Source: Trebouxia sp. TZW2008 (lineage: Eukaryota; Chlorophyta; Trebouxiophyceae; Trebouxiales; Trebouxiaceae). From it: a stretch of DNA of 64,000 bases. The notes below the pieces were generated by a model, which saw only the letters and a program-made list of their open reading frames with translations, was not told the origin of the DNA and did no database searches. Of the stretch, positions 36,301 through 47,530 are shown one piece after another. The stretch spans positions 124,001-188,000 of the forward strand of contig BDIU01000238.1 in assembly GCA_002118135.1 (NCBI GenBank), given 5' to 3'. Every line of letters starts with the position of its first letter. The first letter of the stretch is position 1. A program made the position numbers and the translations under genes.

Positions 36301-39300
36301 GCTCTCGAAGCCCTTGATCACAGGTGCTGCACACTTCCTGCCTCCTGTCGCCCTGTCCAGTCTTGACACAATGTCAATCAACCAATCTACCAATCAATCA
36401 GTAGAGTGAACAGTCCGGGTCAGGCAGCCAAATGTCACACATCAGACTTGTGTCTAGCAACCAAATGCAGCTGATCACAGTTGGGCTCAAAGAGATGGCA
36501 TTATAAACCAGCATCTCACATCTTGCTTGATTATGCTGCAAAGCTCAATGTCTACACATGCTGATCCAGAAATTGCGGTGTGGTTCTTTGGCAGGCCTGG
36601 ATGCCACATGGCAGTGTGAAGTGTGCCCGTGTTCATGATCTGAGCATGCTGATGTGCATGCCTTTTGCTGTTGATGCTAACAGTTGGCATTTGGACATGC
36701 ACAGCTATGGCGCAGCTTACATTGTGTGGAACGCTGATGATCACTGTCAACTTCTCCTTGTATGCTTGTCCTTGCTTGCAGCAACAGCTATCCCCTGTCA
36801 TTTATGCTGGAGATTTGTATCTGCTTCTGCTGGCCTCATATGCATCAGGAGTTGGTAACAGGCCTTCAAAGTCTTGATGCAGCTTACAATGGCTTCACAT
36901 CTGTCTGATAATACGGCATCTTGGTGGTCCTATAACTCCTTTACTGTCAACAAATCTTCCATAAATTGCTTCTGGAAATTGTTGGAAGTGATGAGCGTTG
37001 TAGCATTTGCAGCATTGTCCAAATCTTGCACCTCAAATCTCACCTGGCTTAAATAAATCAGTTTAGCACAGGACTGAACTGGTTGGGGATAGCTGATTGC
37101 TCGAGTACGTACCTAGCTAGGCCTGCTGAGCCCGTCTAGCATGCGTTTTGAGAAGAATGGACAAATTTCAGCTGCAATGCAGGTGGCTGTTACCAGAAGG
37201 CACAGCATCAGAACAGCCTTTTGAGACCAGCATCGTCCAGCGGCTGCAGAACTTTGGCACTTTCAGCAACACCAAAAAGGTACGCAAAAGCATCATGCAG
37301 GCAGCAGGATTTGCAAGCCCGCATCCTGCAGCTAGCTTGTTCCGAAATAGCTTCAACCATGGCACAGCATTGCGCTGAGTCAGACAGATGCATCATGAGG
37401 CCACGCTCTCCTTCATCGTGACACGATGTCACTTGCTGTGACATCAAGACATGAACACTCCTGCAACTGCCTTGCTGCTTTTCCTCTGTGAAAGCTTGAG
37501 GTATGATCAACATTGCTGGGCAGAGCTTTCTCACAGTATTTGATTCACTGCAGGTGGCATTGCTTGTCATTGTTGGCAGCATGGTACATGATGAGTTCTT
37601 GCTTGTAGAGACCGTCATGGCGCCTTACAGCGTCCACTTTTTCTTACAATTTCCTTCCTCACAAGTTGTCTGGTGCAGGTGGCATTGCGAGCCATTGTGG
37701 GCAGTATGGCGCATGACGAGTCGCTGCTGGAAGAGGTCCGGTCAGCTTTTGAGGAGCTAGAGCACGGCCACACCGGTAGCGTCAAGAACTCCATTCTCCT
37801 TCAGGTCAGTCAACCCTGTTGGTCATCATGCATGAGCCTTGTCGGCATTTGGTGCTGTCTCAACAGCAATGAAAGCTTCCATCCTCCTGCAAGTTGGTCA
37901 AGGCTGCTGATCACTATGCGGGAGCTATGTCAGCATTCCCTGCATCTGTCTCAGCAGCAATGGAGGATCCCTGCTTCCTGCAAGTTGGTCAATCCTGCTG
38001 GTCACTATGCATGAGCCTCGTCAGCATTTGGTGCTGTCTCAGCGGCAATGAAGCTTCCATCCTCCTGCAAGTTGGTCAAGGCTACTGATCACCATGCAGG
38101 AGCCATGTCAGCATTCCCTGCATCTGTCTCAGCAGCAATGAAGGATCCCTTCTTCCTGCGAGTTGGTCAATCCTGCTGGTCACTATGCATGAGCCTCGTC
38201 AGCATTTGGTGCTGTCTCAGCGGCAATGAAAGCTTCCATCCTCCTGCAAGTTGGTCAAGGCTGCTGATCACTATGCGGGAGCTATGTCAGCATTCCCTGC
38301 ATCTGTCTCAGCAGCAATGGAGGATCCCTTCTTCCTGCAAGTTGGTCAATCCTGCTGGTCACTATGCATGAGCCTCGTCAGCATTTGGTGCTGTCTCAGC
38401 GGCAATGAAAGCTTCCATCCTCCTGCAAGTTGGTCAAGGCTACTGATCACCATGCAGGAGCCATGTCAGCATTCCCTGCATCTGTCTCAGCAGCAATGAA
38501 GGATCCCTTCTTCCTGCGAGTTGGTCAATCCTGCTGGTCACTATGCATGAGCCATGTCAGCATTCGGTGCTGTCTCAGCAGCAATCAAGGATTCTTTTCT
38601 CCTGCAGATGTATTGATCTTGCTGATTACCATGTATGTGCCTTGTCAGCATTCTCTGCGTCTGCCTCAGCAGCAATCAAGACTCCCATCCTCCTGCAGGT
38701 TGATCAAATTTGGATGTCGCCATGCACAGGACTCATTAGCATTTTATTCCGTCTGCTTTTGATGCTGTGCCAGCAAATGCTGCATATGAGAGCAGACTGT
38801 GGGATCTTCAGGAACTTTCATCCTGCCGCAATCAAGTGGACCCTGTAGCACTGGCTGCTTCGCATCAGCCTTGTCACGTGTCATCCCCTCAGCTTGCTGG
38901 CTGTGTGGCCAGCAAATGCGCTACAGTGAAGCAGATCATAGGCCGGATGCCTTCTGCATCGGTATCAGACTGTTCTCGCAGCAATGTGGCAATGCGATGG
39001 CGGTGCAGGGGTTGAAGGAGCGAGGGTACACTCTGCAAGACAATGAGGCGGAGCAGCTGGTGAGCCACCTGGACACTGACACTAACGGCACTGTGGACTA
39101 CCTAGACTGGCTGGCAGCCATGGTGGACTGGCACAAGGTACACTGCCCCACCCCCCTTTGCTGCTGACCCCCCTGGGGTCAGTCCCTGCTGCTTGAGGTC
39201 AAATGTCTGCGTATTGCTTGGGCTGGCTGGCAGCCATGGTGGACTGGCACAAGGTAAACCTTTGCCCCACCACTTCCCCTTGCTAACCTCCCTGGGGTCA

Positions 39301-40946
39301 ATTCCTGCTGCTGGTTGCCGCTTGAGGTCAAACACCTGCATACTGCTTGGACTGGCTGGCAGCCATGGTAATCTGGCACAAGGTAACCCTTCGCCCCAGG
39401 AATTTCCCCTGGCTGACCCCCCTGGAGTCAGTTCCTGCTGCTGGTTGCTGCTCGAGGTCAATGACTGCATACTGCTTTGACTGATTGGCAGCCGTGAAAG
39501 ACTGGCACAAAATGCAAGCCCCTGGCCCCTTCCCCCTGCCACCCCAACCCTGCTCTCCCAGTTGACAACTGTAACGACAACATTGTGCAGAGTTGTGCAG
39601 CATATGTATCAGCTGAGGTGTGAGTGGTGACGCAGATTCTCTCATGCCCAAGTGATCTTTGAGTCTCAAAAGGACCCCTCTTCACCTTCCCCCCCCCTCC
39701 TCTTTCCCTGCTGAATCCCCTGGGGTTGCACAAACTGTGTGACATACTGTGACCACTTCAACAGAGGTGCAGCAGGACAGGGGCAGCACACACCTAGCAC
39801 CTATGCAAGAACATATAATATATATTTCCAATGTATTCAATCACGAGCGCAGCAAGACTTGGGCTGCACACACCTAGCACCTATGCACGTGTGCAGGAAT
39901 GTTTAACATACTACTACCATGGTATCACAAGTGCAGTAAGACACGGGCACCTATGCAAGCATGTGTAACATACTGTTACCATTGTATTTCAGGTGCAGCA
40001 GGATGAGGGGTGGGACGAGTGGGTGCGTCAGGCTTTCAAATCTCTGGATACCAATCAGGACGGAGTCATCTGTGAAGACGACATGCGCAAGGCAAGCATA
40101 GACGAGGAGGTATGCTCCCAACTGCTGGGATAGTAACCATCGTCATTACACTTTCCAGCACATCTGCTAGGTGTGTGTGACACAGGGCGCTCTCAACTGC
40201 TGTAATGCTCACAACAATCAGCACAACCATGACAACCTTATCATTGGGCGCATGCATTGGTTTGAGGTCCTCCTGGGCTACAGTTCTGGCAGTCGGCGTG
40301 CTGTGATATGCTTCTGTTGATGTATTTGAGGCTTTGTTGACATGCATTTCTGGCAGTGGGCATGCTGTAATAAGCTTCTGCCAATGGTGTACTGCTGGGC
40401 GGAATTGACCACGGAACCCCAAACCTGCCTGTAGCATGTTGTGGCTCCTCATGATTGGGTGCATGCATTGGTTTAGGCCCTGCTGTGCAAGACTGCAGTG
40501 GGCGTGCTGTGATATGCTTCTGCCAGTGGGTACGGAATTGACCACTGAAGCTCAGGATCTGCCTGTAGTATGTTGTGGCTCCTCATGATAGGGCGCGTGC
40601 TTAAGTTTGAGGCTTTGCTGCGCAACATTGCACTGGGTTTGCTGTGAATCTTTGTCAATGCTTGGTCGCTGCACAGAATTGACCACTGAAACTCAGAAAG
40701 TGTTTGCAGCATGTTGTGGCGCCTTGTACAGCCCTGCTAGGAAGCATGCTTTGCTAACGGGATAGTGCTGCACGTGACTTGCAGGCTGATGAGGTACAGG
40801 CAAACTCAAGCAGTCTTGACCGAGCTGTGCATGAAGATCTGGACCTGGGTCAGTTCAATGAGCTGGTAGACTCAAAAGAGCAGCGGCAGCAGCTATCAAT
40901 GTACAACAAAAGGCATACCAGCTATGACAAAGCGCCGGACAGTTAG
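33325..40946 (+). CDS. Calcium-dependent protein kinase (CDPK) with a transit-peptide-like N-terminus
   Basis: Eleven exons (33325-33626, 33698-33799, 33998-34182, 34417-34653, 35024-35208, 36175-36323, 37183-37279, 37679-37804, 39009-39137, 39993-40109, 40785-40946) join in phase to 596 residues. The Ser/Thr kinase has glycine loop IGKGAWATV, the VAIK-type lysine in RAVKVLEKW, catalytic loop [11 protein letters not shown] and APE. The histidine of the usual HRD is Ile (residue 235); the catalytic Asp and Lys remain. A CDPK-type junction follows ([23 protein letters not shown]), then the EF-hand part: EF1 degenerate ([10 protein letters not shown]), EF2 canonical ([12 protein letters not shown]), EF3 canonical ([12 protein letters not shown]), EF4 degenerate. 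The first 100 residues are Ser/Arg/Gln-rich with few acids and look like an organelle transit peptide; no Met-Gly myristoylation start is seen. The start may instead be 33247. Confidence 0.88.
35700..36174 (+). repeat. Tandem array of CDPK exon 6 acceptor copies
   Basis: Five or more diverged units of about 75-80 bp contain CAGGATGCTTT, GTGCTGATGTTTTCTG and CATACAGTCAGACTGACA. The last unit runs into the real acceptor and exon 6. Confidence 0.8.
37062..37150 (+). repeat. Dispersed repeat family 1, copy in a CDPK intron
   Basis: This is a well-preserved copy with GGTTGGGGATAG, GAGTACGTACCTAG, CTGCTGAGCC and CTAGCATGCG. Confidence 0.7.
37805..38710 (+). repeat. Tandem array grown from the CDPK exon 8 donor junction
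   Basis: Two alternating sub-units of about 90 bp and 180 bp recur through the intron. They contain CCATCCTCCTGCAAGTTGGT, TGCATGAGCCTCGTCAGC and GTGCTGTCTCAG. The founder is the end of exon 8 (tccattctccttcag|gtcagt). Units between 37870 and 38520 are close to identical; units toward 38700 are more diverged. A separate acceptor-side copy of exon 8 lies at 37551-37620. Confidence 0.85.
39160..39520 (+). repeat. Three copies of the CDPK exon 9 donor end
   Basis: The codons [12 protein letters not shown] plus the donor recur at about 39222-39262, 39350-39387 and 39472-39512. They are spaced about 120 bp apart, each followed by shared intron sequence. Confidence 0.85.
39605..39670 (+). repeat. 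Dispersed repeat family 4, copy 1
   Basis: About 60 bp around CTCATGCCCAAGTGA and TTTGAGTCTCAAA is shared with 61680-61732 and 63825-63885. Confidence 0.65.
39755..39992 (+). repeat. Three copies of the CDPK exon 10 acceptor end
   Basis: GTGCAGCAGGA-like starts with following CACACACCTAGCACCTATGC recur about every 75 bp before the true acceptor at 39992. Confidence 0.7.
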
Positions 40947-41986
40947 AAGAAGAGGCATTCGGCAGCTGCACAGGATACAGTTGATGGCATTGGGCCTGGA
41001 TGCTTTCAGGGTGGAAATTACTGGGAGAAGATGTATATAAAGTCAAGTCTTGTACTTCAGTCAAGTTTACAGTTGTTAATGTGGAGAAAACATGCTGCTG
41101 AGTGTTCTGAGGATGATGTTGCAGCTGCAAGGGGCTTGATTGTGTCCTGTGACGTGCAGTGTGAGCGATCGTACGCCTCAAAATCATCTTTCTAAACTCT
41201 GTGGACTTGAGTCGAGGTCTTCTGAGGCTGTCTGCAGCTGAGGCACTCTGTCTGGGATGAGCTGTCAGCTGCGCTGCGCTGGGTGCAAGGAGTTGCAGGC
41301 TGGCATAAATTCACCACAATAAGGCGGACCGGCAGTCGGGTCATGAATAAAAGACATTATGATGAGAGCTGCGCTCATGTCTGTTAACTTGAATGTGACA
41401 GCGCACATTGTGCTTGCATTTGTTGAGGAGCAACGATATTGACCTGATACATCACAGCTGGGCTAGACTGTAGTCCATTTGCAGCAAACGCATATAGAAG
41501 GGCAGACAGCATCTGTACGCCGCCATAAACAATGAAAAACAGGCATGACAGGCTCATCAGATGAGTATGAATCAAGGTAATAAAGTTTGCAAAGTTCAAA
41601 CAGGCACTCACATGACTTCAAAGGCCTACGATGTGAACGGGCATATATTCTGTGGCATCATCTACATTATACTACACATAAAGCAGCACAATCTTGCCCT
41701 GCTGCTCCTATTCATATATGGCACACTGCTTATAAATTTCACTTGTCAGTGTGATTTTCCAAATTAGCCCTGTCGAGGTCCTGCTTAAGCTGTACAAAAA
41801 AAGACGACCGCTGAACAAAATTTAAGCACATCAGACATGCCAAATTGCTTCAGGCAGCCAGTCAACATATGATCTTGTCTTGATCTGCTTAAGCTATGCA
41901 GAAGCCTACTGGATTGCTATTCATTTTTTGCTTTTTTTTATGCTGTATGCTGCTGAACAGAGCTTTCTTCTTCTTTTTGTATCTGT
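40947..41986. other. Intergenic region between convergent CDPK and OMA1-like genes
   Basis: This becomes AT-rich from about 41550. No supported gene is seen. Confidence 0.45.
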
Positions 41987-43354
41987 TCATTTTGTTTCTG
42001 GCACAACTCTACAGCTACCTCTCTTGACAGAGGCTCCCGCTGTGACGCCTGACAGCGCAGACTTCTCTGCTCGCTTCATGTATTGTTCTTGGAAAGCAAA
42101 CAATAGCCTTTGCCCATTGGAGAGCTCTTGCTTGCTTGACATGCTCTCTGCCTTGGTCAAGCTTTCCTTCAATACATTGCTTGCCAAAAGGTGGTTACAA
42201 CGACTGTTCCATTCGGGATGAGTGCTGGTCCATGCCTTGATCAGACTGTTCTGCTGCAAATGCCAAAGAGCACGGCGATACACTCCATGAACTAAAATTC
42301 TGGGTCTCTTGCTTTCTGGATCCGTCCATTGGAGCCTTGCTGAAGTCCAAAGCAATCGCAGATAAGCTGTGCTGAGTTGTAGAGCTGTGGGCTGCTCAGC
42401 TGAAGTGAAGTAAATGCTGGCCACGAGAATGTCTGTCTGCGCCCAAAGCAGGCGGTCAAGGCGTGCATGCTTGAGTCCAAAGATGTTCATTCCAGCCACA
42501 ATATTGTCTTTGCTGCAGCCTGCTGCCATGCTGAGTTGAGCACCTAACACATCTGCCTCATACTCATGTTGCTGACTCAGCCATGTGTCCACAAATAGCG
42601 TACGCGTCGCCTGCCAAAGCACGGCAGCCCCCACAAAGGACAGAATTGATGGCATTGCTCCGGCGAAAAGCTTGCCTGTCACCAGCCTACCAACGACTGT
42701 GTAGGTGATCAGATCGCCCCAGCTCTGCTGCTCCTCTTGATGTTCTGCTATGCCATGTCCAAGCTCATGTCCCATTGTCGAGCACAGGCTGTCAAAAGAC
42801 GGTTCCAGCAGCAGCAGCCCAGCAAACATTTCAATCACACTCTCTGGTGGCCACTTCCGAGTATAACGTCCATAGGAAGCGTTTACTGTCGAAGTGCTGT
42901 CATAGTGAAGCTGTATGAATGGCAGACGAGAAAGTCGCTGCTGCAAAGCTGGGTCCTGCTGCATAAGGTGGTGAGCTACTGTAGCAATCTGTGAGAAGCA
43001 CTGAGACAAGAGCTGTTTTGCCAGCACATCTGTAGGATGCGCGTCATGAACCGACGCCACCGGCCCAACATTTGCTAGAAAATGCATGCTGCAGGCAGAG
43101 GCTGCAGAGCTGGTCTGCCTATAGAGTAGTGGTGGGGCGCCATGCACCTAAAATTGCTTGCGTCCTGTGAGTGGCACCTCCTCCTCATGGAGCTTATAGT
43201 AGAGCACTGCAGCGCTGAACACTGATGCATTGGATGCCCAGTGGGGAAAGAACCTTCCCTGCTTTGCCTGCTTCACAAGCTGCGAAGTCTGTGCGGGTTG
43301 TGGCAAAGCAGCAGATCCGCAACGCAAGTGCTGCAAAGTTTGCTTGATCTCCAT
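41987..43354 (-). pseudogene. OMA1: OMA1-like M48 metallopeptidase with an in-frame TAG
   Basis: One continuous frame runs from an ATG at 43354 to a stop at 41987, broken once by TAG (minus strand, 43150-43148). The first 68 codons have a membrane-like stretch (SVFSAAVLYY) and the OMA1 signature VPLTGRKQF just before the TAG. The remaining 386 codons have the zinc site HELGH, a hydrophobic hairpin (GAMPSILSFVGAAVLW), the third ligand in EYEADVLGAQL and the family STHPEWNSRC near the end. OMA1 is a mitochondrial inner-membrane stress protease. The only fitting intron would be 30 bp and would delete the conserved VPLTGR, so it is unlikely. TAG ends the CDPK and UGLYAH genes, so it is a normal stop here. 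A sequencing error, readthrough or true decay are the options. The frame has no introns, unlike its neighbours. Confidence 0.75.
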
Positions 43355-44384
43355 AAGGTTAGTTCCGGGCAGAGCAAGTACTCGCCTTGAGGTTTCCCGT
43401 CAACGTCGGTTGCGGTTCCAGTCTAACGCTACACAAGGCGACACGGTGATGCAAACTTCAGCAGGTACCGGACAAGAGTATTATTGCTGACAGCAAGTGA
43501 GTGCCATGGCTTCTGCTTCTCACCATCGGATCGCGGCAGGGATCAACCTTGAGATGTGCACATGTAGCTTGCCTCGCAATATTTGCTCAAGTGATTGCCA
43601 GCCTTGTCGATGCCTGCAGAGACAGAGAAAAGCGACTTCAGAATTTATGACACACATCATACAAATCACGGTATCATCGCACTCACGCACCGCAGTGAGT
43701 ACCAGCTTCGAAATTGAGACCACCGGCTGGTTCGTACCAAGACGCTTCGAAGCAACAAGCTGTAACCGACACTTCCGAGGAAAGACAACGGCGATCGTTG
43801 CACAGGTCATTCTGTTGCCTTGGCTTCGCGACCTTTGGCCTACTTAGGAAGTGTCGTTTCGGAACAAGGACAACCGACAACCGCAAACCTCTTCATCTTC
43901 AACCAAGTCTGATGAAGGCGTGCAACATTAGCTGCCTTTTGCTCGGAGCAATCCGCTTCTTGTGAACCCGCCAAATGTTGTCACAGAAGGGTCAGTGATT
44001 CTCACAGCTGCAAATGTAAGGGCTAGCTCCGTGAAGGTCTGGGCCCACATGGCAATCTGGCCAGACAAGTTGTGCAAGGAGATAGCTCTTCACCTGAGCT
44101 GCTAAAGGTATATCTGAGGATGAGGAGGGCTGATGGGCCATCACCTGAGGCATGCCGACAGCAGTCGACTATGTTGAGCAGAAGGTGTCTCATTGGAAGG
44201 ATTGGGCGCATGATTGCGCAAGCTCTGCGCCTGTGCAGGACATTTGCATTGGGTGGCGCATGTGCATTTTCTTGGATACGACATGTATCGTGGTGGCATA
44301 TAGCAGGGGTTTTCGGTGTGCAGCTCAGTCATGTGCAAGCTACTGGAAAGGCTCAACGCAGCTGTTGGGTGTTTTTTGGCAGAC
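43355..44384. other. Region between OMA1-like and PII genes
   Basis: This holds the OMA1-like promoter side and the 3' flank of PII. No supported gene is seen; the ORFs overlap in several frames without family-like content. Confidence 0.4.
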
Positions 44385-46200
44385 TCAGCTCTCTTCTATA
44401 GTGTCAGTCATATCCTGCATGCCCCCAGCCATACGCTCTGCAACTGCTCCAGTTTCTCCAGTACGCCTGCAAACCAACCACGAGTCCTTCAAGTTTGGAT
44501 CTGAAGACTACATCCTTGTACTAGTCAGCAGAAAGGGCTGCCTCTTTAGACAGAGGTTCCCGCTGTGACGCCTGACAGCGTAGAATTTGAATTGTGAGTA
44601 ATTCTTGTCAGCAGAAAGCTAAGATCATCCAATGACTTGTGTTTTGCTCAGACTAGAGGCCTTTGTTTATGCTTTAGCATACAATGCTCATGCTGCCTCA
44701 CTCCATTAGTCTAACCCAGCGTGGTTGATGCTGCATGAGGTTCAAAGACATGCAAGAACAGTAACAGCCACATTGCATCCTCAGGGACAGTAGCAGCCAC
44801 ATTTCATCCTCAGGGACAGTAACAGCCCTGTTGCAAATCACACGGACAATTAGTTTCTTGAACTTACACTCGAATGACATCAGCCACTGGGTGAATGAAC
44901 ACCTTGCCGTCTCCTATTTCTCCTGTGTGTGCTGCGCCACACACAGCTCGTGCTACTGTATTCACCTGAGTCCTGCAATAAGCGCGAGTATGGTGTGATG
45001 GCGGGATAGGACTTGGGCCACACACGCCTAGCACGTGTGCTGGAATGTGTAACCATTTATTGTTGTTATTATGTTGGTGTCATGCTCTTGGAGCTGCTTG
45101 CTGTTTCATATGGGTCAACAGACGTTCAGCATGATGGACAGCATCATGGACAGACCTGAAAACGACAATATCCAGCTTTGACTTATCAATCAGATCAGCC
45201 TCCCCATACTCAGTGCCGCCATATCGCTCTCTTTTGCCTGAGCACGCCATGCACGTCATCAATCAATCAATCAATAAAATTTACAATCATCAGACTCCCT
45301 GGCTTGAAAGCGCAGGTGAATGTGTCTGGCAATCAAAGGCAGCTGATCAGTGTTTGCCACAAAGAAAAGGCATTGAAGAGCTGTCAGAACATGCTGAATC
45401 AAGACTTGGAGATGACCTACCCCCTTGAACACCCACACCCTTCACATTTGTAGCTGTCATGCCATATATGCCCAAATGACTGAGTGCGCGCACGACATAC
45501 GGTAGACGCCATGGCCGTACTATAACCTGCAAGTGTTGCACAACTTGTGGCAGGCTTCAAGAATTTGGTATGCTGCAATGCATGAGGCTGACATCCTCAG
45601 TGCTTGTCATATCTGCTTTATTTGTCTTCGTCCATTGTAGTCAGCATTGGTGAGTGGACAGATTACGACTGAGCGATGCATCAGCATTCCATTCAGTGTG
45701 TTTGTACTGACTAGATTGTGAATCTAGTTTAGCTCAAGTTGTGCTTTGCAAGCAGCAAACAGAAAAGCACGATAACATGTAGCAAGCCGGGAACCTGCTT
45801 GCAAGACTAACGCCTCGGTCACCCGCAAGGTTTGAAGCTGACTTTACCTCAACGCGAAAAAACTCTACTTTTGGGAAAGCCTTGAGATTGCAGTGTAAGT
45901 TGTTCAAAGTGTCGTATGGTACGGTCGGGGCGGCTGCACCATTGCTTCCTGCGTAATGCAATGTGTGCTGCCATTGCCCGTCATCTCCTTGCGTTTCCCG
46001 GACAAGTCAAGCTTACCAGAAGCACGAGTGATCAATCTGTTGCTGCACGTCGGCCGTGTTGCGGCACAATGCAGGGGGCTCGAGCGCGTTCGGCACAAAG
46101 TCTGATTTCTGCATGCAAGTCACTTGCATCAGAAGAATCATGCAGGTTTGCGACCCAACAGACGCTGAGGCTGAACCCATTTGCTTTACACCTTCGGATC
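44385..46200 (-). CDS. GLB1: Nitrogen regulatory protein PII (plant/algal type)
   Basis: Coding exons are: one ending at 45848 ([10 protein letters not shown]), then 45526-45421, 45237-45156, 44972-44868 and 44466-44385, all in phase. The N-terminal exon(s), probably a plastid transit peptide, lie near 45.9-46.2 kb and are not resolved. PII is a trimeric sensor of 2-oxoglutarate and ATP/ADP that controls N-acetylglutamate kinase in plastids. Motifs: [28 protein letters not shown]-loop [17 protein letters not shown]-loop [15 protein letters not shown]. The last exon supplies the C-loop RTGET and the Q-loop segment ([11 protein letters not shown]) that lets green-lineage PII sense glutamine. 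Reading through the fourth exon would stop right after DVIRV; the GTAAGT donor there is clearly used. The tyrosine of the bacterial uridylylation site is kept (TEYG), where many plants have Phe. Confidence 0.88.
44549..44592 (+). repeat. Copy of the OMA1-like 3' coding end in the PII locus
   Basis: About 45 bp (CCGCTGTGACGCCTGACAGC and flanks) matches 42026-42066 in direct orientation. It lies in the last PII intron. Confidence 0.7.
44755..44830 (+). repeat. Tandem repeat in the PII intron
   Basis: A unit of about 30 bp (CATCCTCAGGGACAGTAGC) is repeated two to three times. Confidence 0.7.
45258..45355 (-). repeat. Dispersed repeat family 2, inverted copy with ATCA tail
   Basis: It has an ATCAATCAATCAATCA tail, then TCATCAGACTCCCTGGCTTG and CAGCTGATCAG, the reverse of the body at 57775. 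It lies in the PII gene. Confidence 0.65.
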
Positions 46201-46899
46201 GCAGGCACTTGAACGGTGGCCAAGCTTCTCGTGCTGGCACTACATTGTGAGGCGAGGTTCATATGCATCTCTTGCACAGCTCCTGAATGATTGAGATCGG
46301 TGGCATTCACGAGCAAAGTCGTGACGAGCGCTACAGAGCTCAAATCGAAGCCGAGGGCTGGCAGAGGGGTACAAACGAGGGCTCCCACTGTGAGCTTTTG
46401 AGGGGCATTGCTGACGTGCTGCAACTGGTGCGAACGGGTAACACATAGTGCAAAGGCAGCACCGACATGTACTGCATCCAGCAGACTTGCTCCAAACTTA
46501 CATTGACGATGCCAACATAATGGGCTGCATGCATGCTGCTGCAGCACAGGAAGGTTCATACATTTCAAGCTGTGCCCGGTTGCCTAGGCCTGAACTGCCA
46601 GGTCAAGCAGTGTTGCACTGCATTCATCGTGAAAAACCCCTTGTGCAGGTGTACCTCGTATATTTGCAAGACACAATGTGCACTTCAAACAAAATCCAAA
46701 CAGGCTGTTGATGCTGTACATGTATATCTAAGCAATGTTGCAGGGTCTGAAAAGCGTGAAGGGCAGACAGGCCTTCCACGTGTTGGTGTGGTGCATCATA
46801 GCCTTCTGCTGTGACTGGTGCATCCATCGACAACAGCGTGCGTGCCACGGGCTGAAGCAGCTGTGATCCCCTGCTCACGAAATGCAGTGAATGGCAGTC

Positions 46900-47530
46900 C
46901 TAACGGCTGCTGCAATCAGCAATTATTGCTGTCCAAGAGCTTTTGCAGGGAGTGTCTGCCGTGTCATTCACAATGAGAGGTCTACATTGTGTTGACGTGG
47001 CCAGCAAGACTTGGCTCCCAAGTATGCACTGCCAAGTTGCTCCAGCGTTCTCAGCAGATCTTTGCCCGGCCTGCTGCTCATCAGCATACCATCCTGACCT
47101 TACACGAGTATGGTTCAACTGGTCCTCAGGCAGATCCACTGTCAAGTCAGCAATAGCGACCTTGAGGTCGCTTCTGCTGACCTCGAAGGAGTGGCTGTCT
47201 TTGCCTCAACCGCCATGCAAGGAGTGGCTGCAAGGTGAGGCTGGGCCACGGACTCAGCAGAAGCGACCTCAAAGGTTTCCTGTCATTGCCTCAACCGCCA
47301 TGCAAGGAGTGGCTGCACGGAGAGGCTGAGCCACAGACTCAGCAGAAGCGACCTCAAAGCAGTGGCTGTCTCTGCCTCAACCGCCATGCAAGGAGTGGCT
47401 GCAAGGAGTGGCTGAGCCACAAACTCAGCAGAAGCGACCTCAAAACCGTGGCTGTCTTTGCCTCAGCCATCATGCTGATGTGGGCCCAGCTTGCCAAAGC
47501 CCTGGATGTAGCTTGAGCAGCTGCTGACAG
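46900..47530 (-). CDS. Possible GAF-like exon of an unidentified gene
   Basis: On the minus strand, an exon after the acceptor near 47165 reads VAIADLTVDLPEDQLNHTRV, then WQCILGSQVLLAT and CRPLIVNDTADTPC. The last piece resembles the end of a GAF domain. Three acceptor-side copies (ggtcgcttctgctgag) lie upstream at about 47260, 47345 and 47440, the pattern seen beside real exons in this window. An upstream piece at about 47445-47530 (SRALASWAHISMMAEAKTAT) may be the previous exon. Downstream exons toward 46.25 kb were not resolved. The gene itself is moderately likely; the GAF label is only a guess. Confidence 0.35.
47170..47460 (-). repeat. Tandem array of about 95-bp units
   Basis: Four units contain CAGAAGCGACCTCAA, CTCAACCGCCATGCAAGGAG and GTGGCTG. 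See the neighbouring GAF-like exon: the shared part is its acceptor. Confidence 0.8.

Noticed and set aside
37673..38762. Overlapping ORFs with repeated protein-like units
   Set aside because: They are in-frame readings of the intronic array grown from the CDPK exon 8 donor; the CDPK frame joins 37804 to 39009 directly.
43148..43150. Genome-wide recoding of TAG to an amino acid, as in some ulvophyte algae
   Set aside because: CDPK and UGLYAH end naturally in TAG at family-expected positions, and no other exon contains an internal TAG.
44864..44866. PII truncated after DVIRV, lacking the Q-loop
   Set aside because: The apparent stop is inside a GTAAGT donor; an in-phase exon at 44466-44385 supplies the C-loop and Q-loop.
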